Shown piece after piece: positions 1 to 7,356 of a DNA stretch of 16,914 bases (positions are counted from its first letter, which is position 1; each line of letters opens with the position of its first letter). Source of the DNA: JAAZMA01 sp036720245 (GTDB lineage Bacteria; Bacillota; Clostridia; Tissierellales; Tepidimicrobiaceae). The stretch is from contig DAIMNI010000050.1 of assembly GCA_036720245.1 (NCBI GenBank), positions 1-16,914 of the forward strand, in the 5' to 3' direction. The notes under the pieces were generated by a model that saw only the letters and a list, made by a program, of their open reading frames with translations, was not told the origin of the DNA and made no database searches. The translations under genes were made by a program, and so were the position numbers.

Positions 1-1
1 T

Positions 2-142
2 CACCAAATTCTTTTTGATGGAAAGATTCCTTTAGATGATAGAATTAAATTTGCTGAAGATAATGATTTGACTGTAGTTATAGAAACTAAAACTGCTTTA
101 GCTTTAAGGGAATCTGTATCAAGGCTAAAAAATTATAAATAG
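2..142 (+). CDS. C-terminal end of an unrecognised protein (truncated by window edge)
   Basis: An open frame enters from the left edge and ends at a TAG at 140-142, giving the last 46 residues of a protein that starts outside the window. The piece begins HQILFDGKIPLDDR and ends with a lysine-rich tail. It has the mixed helix/strand look of a soluble enzyme end (a VVIETKT strand followed by an amphipathic helix). I do not recognise the family. A hydrolase C-terminus is only a guess. About 80 bases separate it from the next gene and no clear terminator hairpin is visible between them. Codon use matches the neighbours, so it is very probably real coding sequence. Confidence 0.6.
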   Translation, partial: HQILFDGKIPLDDRIKFAEDNDLTVVIETKTALALRESVSRLKNYK

Positions 143-223
143 GATTTAATAAAGTTTTAAATTAAAAGATAATTTTATGTAAAAAATTGAATATCTTAGT
201 ATAAAAGCGAGAGGAAGGATTAA

Positions 224-1438
224 ATGATGGATTATCCTATTGTTTTTCTACCAGGGCTTTTTGGTTCTTTAGGTGATGATATTATAAAGGGAACTGGAGA
301 TTTTTCTTTTGGATTTGCGGAGAAAATTTATAGACCTTTTATTGAGATACTAAACTCTATGGGTTATATAGAAAATATAAATCTATTCATTTCTCATTAT
401 GATTGGAAAATATCTGTGCTAGGGGCAGTAGATAAATATTTATTTCCTAATATAGAAAAGGTTAAAGAAAAAACAAAAACGGATAAAGTAATACTTATTG
501 GACATAGCTTAGGTGGATTATTAGGAAGGGCCTATATCAATTATTTTAATCCTTATTCTGTTGATAAATTGATTATGATAGGCACTCCAAACTTAGGGAC
601 TGTAAATGCTTATTATTTTTGGAGTGGAGGAAAAGTTCCTTATTCAAAATTAGAGGATGATATTCTTTATAATGGATTAAAGATTGGATTTATACTTTAC
701 TATTATATATTTAAAAAAATAAACTATATAGAGGCTTTAAGAAATATTTTCCCCATTGTAAAAGATTTATTACCTAGTTACAACTATGGTAATTATTTAT
801 TCTATAAAGAAAATGGAATGAGGAAAGAAATTCCCATAGAAAATATGTCTGTAAACAATAGTTTTTTAAATGGATTAGAAAAGAAATCCATGGATCCAAA
901 TAGATTGTTTATTGTAAGTGGCAAAGGAGTCTATACTAATAAGGAATTTTTAGTGAATGTAAATAAAAAAGAAAAAGTTAAATGGAAAGATGGAAAACCC
1001 ACAAAAGCATATAAAACAAATTATGGCGATGGTACAGTAACCACCTTTAGCACCTTAGGATACCTAGGTGGAAACAATTTAGTACTAGAAGGAAATCATA
1101 CAGATATTTTATATAATTCTAAAGATTATCTATCAACTATTTTAAAAAAGCCTTTTACCAAAGATATTAAAGAAAAGAAAGCAGAAAAGGTATATATTAT
1201 TTTTGCACATAATTGTGAAAAAATAAATATTAAAACTCCACTAGTTAATGAAATATCTAGCAAGAATATAGATATTGTGGATAATAGAGTTCAAACTATT
1301 AGCTTGGGAAATAATAGTTTTTGGATTATGGTTCTAGGGGATAAAAATTTAGAAGTTGAGTTAACTGTAAATTCAAATAGGGGAACTAAGCCAAAAATCT
1401 ATTATTTTAGCAATTCAAACTCTATAATCGTAAATTAA
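224..1438 (+). CDS. LCAT/lipase-like alpha/beta hydrolase
   Basis: Probable serine esterase or lipase of 404 residues, resembling bacterial lecithin:cholesterol acyltransferase / PGAP1-like lipases. An early strand (PIVFLPGLFGS, residues 5-15) gives the oxyanion region. The nucleophile elbow is G93-H94-S95-L96-G97-G98. The likely acid is D269 in YGDGTV and the likely base is H292 in EGNHTDIL, so a complete S95-D269-H292 triad can be seen in the right order. The YGDGTV motif is typical of the LCAT group and argues against a generic esterase. Residues about 310-404 form an extra, probably beta-rich tail with no recognised domain. No signal peptide or membrane segment is evident, so it is predicted to be cytoplasmic. 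The start ATG is preceded by AGGAAGG at good spacing; a second ATG follows directly. The substrate cannot be told from the sequence. It appears to be transcribed alone. Confidence 0.85.
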   Translation: MMDYPIVFLPGLFGSLGDDIIKGTGDFSFGFAEKIYRPFIEILNSMGYIENINLFISHYDWKISVLGAVDKYLFPNIEKVKEKTKTDKVILIGHSLGGLLGRAYINYFNPYSVDKLIMIGTPNLGTVNAYYFWSGGKVPYSKLEDDILYNGLKIGFILYYYIFKKINYIEALRNIFPIVKDLLPSYNYGNYLFYKENGMRKEIPIENMSVNNSFLNGLEKKSMDPNRLFIVSGKGVYTNKEFLVNVNKKEKVKWKDGKPTKAYKTNYGDGTVTTFSTLGYLGGNNLVLEGNHTDILYNSKDYLSTILKKPFTKDIKEKKAEKVYIIFAHNCEKINIKTPLVNEISSKNIDIVDNRVQTISLGNNSFWIMVLGDKNLEVELTVNSNRGTKPKIYYFSNSNSIIVN

Positions 1439-1471
1439 AATGCAAAAATAAAAAAATTGGGGGGAATTTAC

Positions 1472-2023
1472 GTGGATAAATGTATATTAATTAAACCAGA
1501 TCTTTCTTTTAAAAATGATATTCAATCCTTTCGTAAAGAAATGTTAGATGCTAAAAGTTCTATGGATGGAACAGGGCCATTGCAACGTATGGGTAATATT
1601 GAAGAATGGCTAGAATTTAATAAGAAGTGTGAAAATGAGGAAACTGTACCTAAAAATTGGGTTATATGTGAACAATATATTTATGTGCGTAAATTAGATA
1701 ATAAAATAGTTGGCATGATTCAATTTCGCCATTATTTTAATGAATTTCTTGAAAAATATGGTGGCCATATCGGGTATTCTGTTCGACCTAACGAAAGAAG
1801 AAAAGGCTACGCTAAGATGATGCTTGCTGATTGTCTTAATATTTGTAAATCATATGGCTTTGAGAAGGTTTTGGTAACGTGCATTCAAGGAAATGAAGGT
1901 AGTAAACATACTATTTTGGCTAATGGTGGAGTATACGAAAGTACAGTTTATTGTGAACCTGATGATGTATACCTTGAAAGATATTGGATAAATATAAACG
2001 GGGGAAATAGATTTACGAAATAA
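1472..2023 (+). CDS. GNAT-family N-acetyltransferase
   Basis: A 183-residue GNAT-fold acetyltransferase that should move acetyl from acetyl-CoA to an amine on an unknown acceptor. Motif A is clear at about residues 99-118: HIGYSVRPNERRKGYAK, with the R-R-K-G-Y-A pyrophosphate-binding turn. A motif-B-like stretch follows (GNEGSKHTILANGG, about 140-153). The arrangement resembles the predicted acetyltransferases of COG3981. The GTG at 1472 is chosen as start because GGGGGGA at 1459-1465 lies six bases before it. A longer reading from a TTG at 1457 would place this SD inside the gene and is unlikely. It follows the hydrolase by 33 bases with no visible terminator, so read-through from that gene is possible. 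Confidence 0.88.
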   Translation: MDKCILIKPDLSFKNDIQSFRKEMLDAKSSMDGTGPLQRMGNIEEWLEFNKKCENEETVPKNWVICEQYIYVRKLDNKIVGMIQFRHYFNEFLEKYGGHIGYSVRPNERRKGYAKMMLADCLNICKSYGFEKVLVTCIQGNEGSKHTILANGGVYESTVYCEPDDVYLERYWININGGNRFTK

Positions 2024-2027
2024 ATGA

Positions 2028-2261
2028 GAAAAAAAGATCGTGCAGGGTATCAATATTCCATTTCCGGATAAGGAAATGATATTTGGATTAAAATTATTAT
2101 GCAAAAAATACACTCCTAATAATATGGGGTTCTTTGATGATACAGTAAAGAGTGTTTTAAAGATAACAAGCATTATTAGAATAGATATAGAAGATGCATC
2201 TGGCAAAAGAAGGAAATGTGATAAAGAAGGTAGAAAGATGAAATGGGACAGGATGGAATAG
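2028..2261 (+). pseudogene. Probable gene remnant, unrecognised (GTG start possible at 2040)
   Basis: A 77-codon open stretch just after the first acetyltransferase. Its content looks protein-like (GINIPFPDKEM, then GFFDDTVKSVLKIT and IRIDIEDASGK), as if taken from the inside of a larger soluble protein. There is no SD before the only early start candidate (GTG at 2040), and the frame has a stop at 2025-2027 directly upstream. I therefore read it as a leftover of a decayed or truncated gene, although a real small protein cannot be excluded. No family is recognised. The rest of the gap between the two acetyltransferase genes (2262-2343) is AT-rich and shows nothing else. Confidence 0.35.
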
Positions 2262-2359
2262 AATTTATTTAATAAATTTAATGTACTTCAGCAGAAAATT
2301 GTGACATATGAAATAAATAAAGCAACTCAATAAATAGTAATTTGGAAGGGAGAATTAAT

Positions 2360-2923
2360 ATGGATAGTGTATATGCAAGTTGCCCCGAATTTGAAAATAA
2401 ACGATTCAATTTAAGATTTATTTCTATAGATGATTGTGATGACTTGTTAAAAGTATATTCTGATAAAAAAGCAATCCCTTTGTTTAATAGCGATAATTGT
2501 AGTGGAGATGATTTTTACTATAATACACGTGAAAGAATGAAGCAGGCTCTTGATTATTGGAAATTTGAGTATGAACGAAAAGGTTTTGTAAGATGGTCTA
2601 TTATAGATAAAAAAGATAATGCTGTAATTGGAACAATAGAATTATTTCATAGGGAGTCAAAAGATTATTTTAATAATTGCGGGCTTCTTCGTTTAGATTT
2701 GAGGAGTGATTATGAAACAAAATTCAATATAATAGATATTTTAAAATTGATAATTGATAAAACTTATCAATTATTTGAATGTAATATGATAGCAACAAAG
2801 GCATTTCCTATTGGAACTGAAAGAATAAAGGCTTTAAAGGAATTAGATTTTTTACCTACTGAAAACAAGTTGATTGGTAATGATGGAACGGAATATTCAT
2901 CATATTATATTAAAAAGAGATAA
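2360..2923 (+). CDS. RimJ/RimL-like GNAT protein with a degenerate acetyl-CoA motif
   Basis: A 187-residue protein with the layout of ribosomal-protein-alanine acetyltransferase relatives: an N-terminal strand pair (NKRFNLRFISIDDCDDLLKV, about 13-32), a central WSIIDKKDNAVIGTIEL strand-turn-strand (79-95), and a C-terminal section with a helix followed by ERIKALKELDFLP (155-166), typical of the GNAT motif B region. The usual motif A with R-x-x-G-x-G/A is missing. In its place is LRLDLRSDYETKFNI, with no glycine-rich turn. Acetyl-CoA binding may therefore be altered, or the protein may no longer be an acetyltransferase. The start ATG is chosen because GGAAGGGAG lies just upstream; an in-frame TTG at 2342 precedes this SD and is unlikely. 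Stand-alone. Confidence 0.78.
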   Translation: MDSVYASCPEFENKRFNLRFISIDDCDDLLKVYSDKKAIPLFNSDNCSGDDFYYNTRERMKQALDYWKFEYERKGFVRWSIIDKKDNAVIGTIELFHRESKDYFNNCGLLRLDLRSDYETKFNIIDILKLIIDKTYQLFECNMIATKAFPIGTERIKALKELDFLPTENKLIGNDGTEYSSYYIKKR

Positions 2924-2950
2924 ATTTCAATTCACCATTGGGAGTTTTGA

Positions 2951-3046
2951 TATATCACAAGAAGAATTGGTAATATATCTACAACTGAAGCTTATTTATA
3001 TAAAATGGCATATTGGGAATTAGTTAGAACAAAATGCAAGATGTGA
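2951..3046 (+). pseudogene. Possible short coding remnant between GNAT and phosphoesterase genes
   Basis: This frame stays open for 31 codons to a TGA at 3044-3046 and reads like protein (TTEAYLYKMAYWELVRTK). It lacks a start codon with an SD. A second protein-like stretch in another frame (FTIGSFDISQEELV, about 2927-2970) precedes it, as would be expected if a small gene had suffered an indel. No family is recognised. The evidence is only composition and reading-frame openness, so this may be chance. Confidence 0.22.
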
Positions 3047-3068
3047 AGACGATGATTGGAGGTACTTT

Positions 3069-4169
3069 ATGGACATAAAATATCCAGACTATAATGATTC
3101 TATTGTGAATTTAGCTTGTTCAGTAATAAAACATTATGGAGCAGAAAACCATCATGAAACTTTAGCATTATTTGATAACTATTTAAAAAAAAGTTATAAA
3201 AATGTTGTGGTCATGTTATTAGATGGTCTAGGCGTAGATGCCTTAGAAAACCATCTTGATAAAGGAAGTTTTTTGAGAAGGCATTTTGTATCAGAAATAT
3301 CTACAGTATTTCCACCCACCACAACTGCAGCAACCACTTCTATTGAAAGCGGATTGACGCCTAAGGAACATGGATGGCTTGGCTGGAGTTTATATTTTAG
3401 CGAAATAGACAAGATTGTTAATGCTTTTATTAATAAGGTAAAAGATAGCGATGAAGAAGCTGCTGATTATCATGTTGCTAGAAAAATAATTCCTTATAAA
3501 AACATATATAATATTATCAATGAGACTGGTAATGCAACTGCTTATAATGTGTCACCATTTGGTACCAATAAAGTTTTGTCGCATATTGAAATGTTTGGAG
3601 AGGTAGAAAGGCTTTGTAATCTTTCTGGAGACAAGTATATCTATGCATACTTTCCGCAGCCAGATGCAGCTATGCATGAATATGGCTGCTATAGTAGTGA
3701 AGTGACTTCATGGGTAAAAGAATTAGATGAAGGGATAGAAAAAATGTGCCAGATGCTAAAGGATACTATTGTTATTGTAACCGCAGACCATGGGCATATT
3801 AATCTGAGTTATAAGTTTGTTAGTGATTATCCTCAGCTTTTAAAGATGTTAGTAAGACCAATTTCTATTGAAAGTAGAGCCACTTGCTTTTATGTAAAAG
3901 AAGAGTATAGATGGCAGTTTAAAGAAGAATTTTACAAGGCCTTTGGCAATGATTTTTTATTGTTTTCAAAAGCAGAAGTCTTAGAAGAGAATTTATTTGG
4001 AGATGGGCAATCCCATAGGAAATTTGAGGAGTTTATTGGTGATTTTTTGGCAGTTGCCATTGCGGACCAAGGCATTGCCTACAGCCCTAAATCCAAGCAG
4101 TTCCTGTCAAATCATGCAGGAATGACAAAGCAAGAGATGATGATACCATTTATTGTAATTGAGAGTTGA
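3069..4169 (+). CDS. Alkaline phosphatase superfamily phosphoesterase (type I phosphodiesterase/nucleotide pyrophosphatase type)
   Basis: A 366-residue metal-dependent phosphoesterase or phosphodiesterase. Superfamily ligands can be read in order: D52 in VVVMLLDGLG, the nucleophile region FPPTTTAATTS (81-91) with the catalytic threonine among T84-T86, D199 and H203 in PQPDAAMHEYG, D240-H241 in VTADHGH, and H349 in LSNHAGM. This matches the two-zinc site of nucleotide pyrophosphatase/phosphodiesterases. No signal peptide or membrane helix is visible, so it is predicted to be cytoplasmic, unlike many secreted members of the superfamily. The substrate is unknown; nucleotide, sugar-phosphate or lipid head-group esters are all possible. 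The ATG is preceded by TTGGAGG at good spacing. It appears monocistronic: about 140 bases of broken sequence precede it and 340 follow it. Confidence 0.85.
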   Translation: MDIKYPDYNDSIVNLACSVIKHYGAENHHETLALFDNYLKKSYKNVVVMLLDGLGVDALENHLDKGSFLRRHFVSEISTVFPPTTTAATTSIESGLTPKEHGWLGWSLYFSEIDKIVNAFINKVKDSDEEAADYHVARKIIPYKNIYNIINETGNATAYNVSPFGTNKVLSHIEMFGEVERLCNLSGDKYIYAYFPQPDAAMHEYGCYSSEVTSWVKELDEGIEKMCQMLKDTIVIVTADHGHINLSYKFVSDYPQLLKMLVRPISIESRATCFYVKEEYRWQFKEEFYKAFGNDFLLFSKAEVLEENLFGDGQSHRKFEEFIGDFLAVAIADQGIAYSPKSKQFLSNHAGMTKQEMMIPFIVIES

Positions 4170-4322
4170 GAGCCATTATTAGTTTAGAGTTTTTACGTTT
4201 TTGCGAATTATCAACATATTGTACATAAAAAATCACATGAAAAGGAGAGAAGTGAATTTTAGTGGGGGTTTTATACATTACATGCTCTCATTTTCATCTA
4301 TTAATAATTGCATTTATTAAAT

Positions 4323-4488
4323 ATGGGATTTAACAATAAAGCCAAAGAAATTGGGTTATCCCCCGAAGTAAGAGATACATTCAATCTTTATATCAAATTT
4401 AAGATGATAGCAGTATAATTAAGTAAATATCTATGCCGTAATGGTAGAATATGGCGAACTATCGTTCAAAATACCAAATCACAAATAA
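4323..4488 (+). pseudogene. Frameshifted small gene remnant, family unknown
   Basis: This lies within the 339-base gap between the phosphoesterase and cupin genes (4170-4508). Three protein-like pieces follow each other in different frames: an ATG-started piece (MGFNNKAKEIGLSPEVR..., ending at a TAA at 4416-4418), a short bridge DDSSIIK, and VNIYAVMVEYGELSFKIP ending at a TAA at 4486-4488. Joined by two single-base frame changes, they would give a continuous small protein of roughly 55 residues. No SD is obvious before the ATG. I do not recognise the family. The left part of the gap (4170-4320) is AT-rich with no feature that I can support. Confidence 0.4.
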
Positions 4489-4508
4489 AGAATACGAGGA
4501 GGATATAT

Positions 4509-4892
4509 ATGGGAAATCAAAACAAGTACAATTACAATCAACAAATGGACATAAAGTTTGATTATCTAGAAAAAATTACTATAAAGGATATTGTTCGTAA
4601 TAATAAGGACAAATGGTTCAATCAATCACTATGTGAAGTAAATTCATCCGTATTGCGACTGGGAATCTTTGAGGGCGAATACCATATGCACAAACATGAG
4701 AATGACGATGAAGTCTTCTTTGTATTAGAGGGGGCCATGGTATTGGAAACAGAAAAAGGTAACTTTGATCTAGGGCAATACGAAGGAACATGTGTGCCAA
4801 AAGGTATGATGCATAGACCGGTGGTATCGAAAGGCAAAGCTGTAGTTTTGATGATTGAAAACAAAGGAATCGATCCTATAGGTACAGTATAG
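4509..4892 (+). CDS. Small single-domain cupin protein
   Basis: A 127-residue protein made of one conserved beta-barrel cupin domain. Cupin motif 1 is seen as H61-x-H63-x4-E68-x6-G75 (HMHKHENDDEVFFVLEG) and motif 2 as P97-x-G99-x2-H102 (CVPKGMMHRPV). These give the classical 3-His/1-Glu metal site (H61, H63, E68, H102). Small cupins of this type bind a divalent metal and act as dioxygenases, isomerases or sugar/small-molecule binders. The exact activity cannot be read here. The first ~20 residues are polar (rich in N, Q and Y) and probably flexible. The start ATG has a strong GAGGAGG SD seven bases upstream. It is stand-alone, with no terminator visible behind it. Confidence 0.87.
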   Translation: MGNQNKYNYNQQMDIKFDYLEKITIKDIVRNNKDKWFNQSLCEVNSSVLRLGIFEGEYHMHKHENDDEVFFVLEGAMVLETEKGNFDLGQYEGTCVPKGMMHRPVVSKGKAVVLMIENKGIDPIGTV

Positions 4893-5052
4893 AAAACTTC
4901 CATTGATAGCAGTCATTGTTGTAATAGTACACATAGGTTTCTACTTCAATCTTAAATGCGTAGTCTTTATTTTTTGTTCATCTATAGATTATTATTATCA
5001 GCCATTAAATATATTTATGTCTCAATAGAAATATAGCCTCATAAAAAACTAA

Positions 5053-5127
5053 GTTTATGAATGGTTTGCCAAGGGTGGCGGGGAATCACCAGAAAAACTT
5101 AAATTTTTGTCCAAAGTATTTACGTAG
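5053..5127 (+). pseudogene. Short coding-like fragment in the gap before the AlkD gene
   Basis: A short open stretch reading EWFAKGGGESPEKLKFLSKVF sits between stops at 5050-5052 and 5125-5127. It is less AT-rich than its surroundings and has a codon pattern like real protein, but no start codon or SD. A +1 change after it would add VDPQLLH before a stop. It is most simply a relic of a lost gene. The remaining part of this gap (4893-5050) shows nothing I can support. Confidence 0.25.
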
Positions 5128-5171
5128 ATCCACAATTATTACATTAAAAAATTGATAGGAAGAGGGATATA

Positions 5172-5816
5172 ATGGACATTTTTAAAATATTCTACAGTAA
5201 TAGAAATGAAGAACAATCGAAATCAATGGAAAAATATATGAAAAACAAATTTCCCTTCCTTGGTTTTAAAAAACCAGTAAGAGCCTTACTATCAAAGGAA
5301 TTTTTAAAAACAAAGGGAAAGGATACTAAAGTTGATTGGAATTTTATTTTTAAATGTTATGAGATGCCTGAAAGGGAGTTTCAATATTTAGCTATAGATT
5401 ATATGGAAAAAGTAAAAAAGTTGTTTACACTAGATGATATGGAAAATATTGAAAAACTATTGACAACAAAATCTTGGTGGGACAGTGTAGATGCTATAAA
5501 TAAAATAGTAGGTCATGTAGCTATGGAATATCCTGAAGTAAAAGAAGATATTATATTGAAATGGATAGAATCGGACAATATTTGGTTAAATAGGATATCA
5601 ATCCTATTTCAGCTAAGATATAAAGAAAAAACAGATACTGAATTTTTGAGTAAAGCAATTTTATATAATTCTCAAACTAATGAATTTTTTATCAATAAAG
5701 CGATAGGCTGGGCATTGAGGGAATATTCTAAAACGGACAAACAATGGGTTAAAAATTTTATTGAACAAAATACATTACAGCCTTTAAGTATTAAAGAAGG
5801 CAGCAAATATTTGTAG
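5172..5816 (+). CDS. AlkD-like DNA alkylation repair protein (HEAT-repeat DNA glycosylase family)
   Basis: A 214-residue all-helical protein of the AlkC/AlkD family, HEAT-like-repeat DNA glycosylases that remove bulky or positively charged alkylated bases such as 3- and 7-methylpurines. Family signature segments are visible in order: EREFQYLAIDYM (67-78), TKSWWDSVD (99-107) with the conserved Trp and Asp, the WLNRISILFQL helix (138-148) with the conserved Arg, and FFINKAIGWALREYSK (172-187) with the conserved Trp. These correspond to the DNA-contact and catalytic pocket residues known in the Bacillus cereus AlkD protein. The length is slightly below the usual ~230 residues. The start ATG is preceded by AGGAAGAGGG. 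It is stand-alone and followed directly by a short tandem duplication. Confidence 0.9.
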   Translation: MDIFKIFYSNRNEEQSKSMEKYMKNKFPFLGFKKPVRALLSKEFLKTKGKDTKVDWNFIFKCYEMPEREFQYLAIDYMEKVKKLFTLDDMENIEKLLTTKSWWDSVDAINKIVGHVAMEYPEVKEDIILKWIESDNIWLNRISILFQLRYKEKTDTEFLSKAILYNSQTNEFFINKAIGWALREYSKTDKQWVKNFIEQNTLQPLSIKEGSKYL

Positions 5817-5846
5817 TATAGTATATAAAGCTATAGTATATAAAGC
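5817..5846 (+). repeat. Perfect 15-bp tandem duplication
   Basis: The unit TATAGTATATAAAGC occurs twice back to back (5817-5831 and 5832-5846), beginning at the base after the stop codon of the AlkD-like gene. The two copies are identical, which suggests a recent slippage-type duplication. No function is evident. No terminator hairpin is formed by the duplicated unit. Confidence 0.9.
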
Positions 5847-5927
5847 AAAATTATTAGGTATTAAAGTAATAATGATATTAAGATAAATGCCAAAAAAGAT
5901 AAGACTAGAAGAATTCAGGTGGAAAAT

Positions 5928-6878
5928 ATGTTAAATATAGATTTAAATGAATTAGAAGATAAGCTAAAGCCAGTTATAGGAATTGTTGATTCAATTGAGC
6001 CTATTGGAAACCATAATTTGCAAAGACATCTAGTTTATAAATTATCATGTGGTAACAAAAAATATGTAATTAAGATTTATTATAAGAAGAATAGGTGGAA
6101 TAGAGAGCTTGCTTCTTTAAAAATTTTTGCAAATACAGAAGTATTAGTTCCCAAAATTGTTGATTATGGTGTATCTAATAATGGCTTAGAATGGTTGATA
6201 TACGATTATATTGAAGGAGAACTATTAAGTCAAGTAGATAAGAAATTATCATTGGATAATTTAAAAGAAATCTATTATGGCATGGGAAGACAATTAGGTA
6301 TAATTCATTATTATAAAGAATTTAATTTTTTTGGAAGCATGGATGAAAATGCTAGGAGTATTCAAGGATTTACTACTTATAGGGAGTACTTTGAGGATTT
6401 AATTAATAGAATGTTATCAGAATTGTATTCATTTGAACATCAGAATTTGATATTATTAAAACAGGCTGAGAATCAATTGAAATCAATGTACAGTATATTA
6501 GATGAAGTAAACAAAGCTACTTTATGCCATAATGATTTTGGACCACGAAATATATTGGTTAGTGAAGTCGATGGAAAGTATTATTTAAAAGCTATAATAG
6601 ATTTTGAACAATGTATACCCACCGATGTAGATGAAGAATTAGTTCAGGTTTACTTACCACTTATTGAAAAAAATAAAGTGTTGGCAGAGAGTTTTAAATT
6701 AGGTTATGAAAAATTTGGGGTTATTAATAAAGATAAATTAAATTCAAAAAAAGATTTTTATAATTTGCATAAGGGATTGGGGATTTGTGCTTGGGCTAAG
6801 GAAGTTGATTATGAATATTATTTGGAGGGAATCAAAATCTTAGAAGAAACTATGAATAAGTTTCGTCCACACCATTAG
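5928..6878 (+). CDS. APH-type phosphotransferase (aminoglycoside/choline kinase-like fold)
   Basis: A 316-residue kinase-fold protein expected to phosphorylate a hydroxyl on a small molecule using ATP or GTP. The N-lobe contains YVIKIYYKK (about 46-54) with the likely nucleotide-binding lysine K49. The C-lobe carries the Brenner motif LCHNDFGPRNILV (199-211), with catalytic H201/D203 and metal ligand N208, and the metal-binding IIDFE (223-227, D225). This is the signature of the APH family. The true substrate could be an aminoglycoside, a sugar, choline or a metabolite. Without close homologues, resistance should not be assumed. The ATG at 5928 is preferred because AGGTGG lies five bases upstream; a GTG at 5919 inside that SD is unlikely. 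It appears to be transcribed alone. Confidence 0.87.
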   Translation: MLNIDLNELEDKLKPVIGIVDSIEPIGNHNLQRHLVYKLSCGNKKYVIKIYYKKNRWNRELASLKIFANTEVLVPKIVDYGVSNNGLEWLIYDYIEGELLSQVDKKLSLDNLKEIYYGMGRQLGIIHYYKEFNFFGSMDENARSIQGFTTYREYFEDLINRMLSELYSFEHQNLILLKQAENQLKSMYSILDEVNKATLCHNDFGPRNILVSEVDGKYYLKAIIDFEQCIPTDVDEELVQVYLPLIEKNKVLAESFKLGYEKFGVINKDKLNSKKDFYNLHKGLGICAWAKEVDYEYYLEGIKILEETMNKFRPHH

Positions 6879-6880
6879 AT

Positions 6881-6940
6881 TATTATACTTCTGCTAAAGT
6901 GGTGACTATAGACGGGAATATAGTATATGATAAGGAATAA
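6881..6940 (+). pseudogene. Relic of an amidohydrolase-type C-terminus
   Basis: Immediately after the kinase gene, a frame reads TSAKVVTIDGNIVYDKE and stops at a TAA (6938-6940). The pattern V-x-x-V-x-I-D/N-G-x-I-V-Y near a chain end is the typical closing beta strand of metal-dependent amidohydrolases (dihydroorotase, adenine deaminase and guanine deaminase relatives). No body of such an enzyme is present upstream, because the kinase gene occupies that space in another frame. The piece is therefore read as the tail of a deleted gene. It is short, so a chance match is possible. Confidence 0.4.
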
Positions 6941-6952
6941 AAAACTTATTTA

Positions 6953-6982
6953 TTGAATTTTGTATTAAATAAATGATATAAT
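6953..6982 (+). promoter_or_regulatory. Sigma-A promoter with extended -10
   Basis: A -35-like TTGAAT (6953-6958), an 18-base spacer and a perfect TATAAT (6977-6982) preceded by TGA, giving an extended TGnTATAAT element. The expected transcript would begin about seven bases downstream and lead directly to the coiled-coil gene at 7016 through its GGGGGTGGG SD. Confidence 0.6.
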
Positions 6983-7015
6983 CTTAATAAGAATATATTG
7001 GGGGTGGGTCTGTAA

Positions 7016-7291
7016 ATGGATGAAAAGGTGTACGATTTACTAGAAAAATTATATGTAGAAGTCCAAGGAATGCAGACAGAAATTCGAGACATAAGGGAAA
7101 CCATGGCAACCAAAGATGATCTAAAGAATCTTGCCACTAAAGATGATATTGACATGTTAGCAGAGGAGCTTCATACGGAAATTCAGACTGTATATGATGA
7201 ATTAGTAGAACTTAGAAATGACTTTAATGCAATGCAGGTACTAACAACCAAAAATGCATATGATATAGCCAGATTTAAAATTGCACGATAA
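7016..7291 (+). CDS. Small coiled-coil protein of unknown function
   Basis: A 91-residue acidic protein with almost continuous heptad periodicity. It opens with MDEKVYDLLEKLYVEVQ and carries an imperfect repeat, ATKDDLKNL then ATKDDIDML (residues 32-40 and 41-49), followed by a long charged helix (EELHTEIQTVYDELVELRNDF, about 50-70). It has no membrane segment, signal peptide or cysteine. Similar short ATKDDL-repeat coiled-coil proteins are common in Clostridia as orphan genes and have no settled role; an oligomeric scaffold or partner protein is likely. It has its own strong extended -10 promoter and a GGGGGTGGG SD, and it ends directly at a long hairpin. Expression as a single gene is therefore expected. 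Confidence 0.72.
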   Translation: MDEKVYDLLEKLYVEVQGMQTEIRDIRETMATKDDLKNLATKDDIDMLAEELHTEIQTVYDELVELRNDFNAMQVLTTKNAYDIARFKIAR

Positions 7292-7339
7292 AAATTGGCA
7301 CCATTTTCCAGTGAACCGCATGGAAAATAGTGCCAATTT
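7292..7339 (-). terminator. Long hairpin terminator between convergent genes
   Basis: Arms 7292-7310 and 7321-7339 are complementary over 19 bases with a single mismatch and a 10-base loop. Read on the minus strand, the stem runs into UUUUUA, so it should act as an intrinsic terminator for the hydrogenase-like gene that ends 18 bases earlier. On the plus strand it follows directly after the coiled-coil gene but has no U-run, so termination there would be weaker. Confidence 0.7.
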
Positions 7340-7356
7340 GGCAAAGATGTGAAAAA

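Noticed and set aside
1457..1471. TTG start for the first acetyltransferase
   Set aside because: The SD GGGGGGA lies downstream of this TTG, so the GTG at 1472 is the credible start.
1850..2206. Minus-strand open frame of 118 codons overlapping the first acetyltransferase and the relic behind it
   Set aside because: It lies antisense to a convincing gene, has no SD and a composition rich in Ser, Ile and Phe typical of antisense shadow frames.
4622..4903. Minus-strand open frame antisense to the cupin gene
   Set aside because: Shadow of a gene with complete cupin motifs; no SD and a serine/proline-rich, low-quality translation.
5928..6878. Calling the kinase an aminoglycoside resistance gene
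   Set aside because: The motifs establish only the APH-like fold. Substrate and resistance cannot be inferred without close homologues.
2360..6878. A defence or toxin-antitoxin system among the GNAT, phosphoesterase, cupin, AlkD and kinase genes
   Set aside because: The genes have separate SDs, large gaps and relics between them, and no toxin-antitoxin pairing or known defence gene set, so they do not form a unit.
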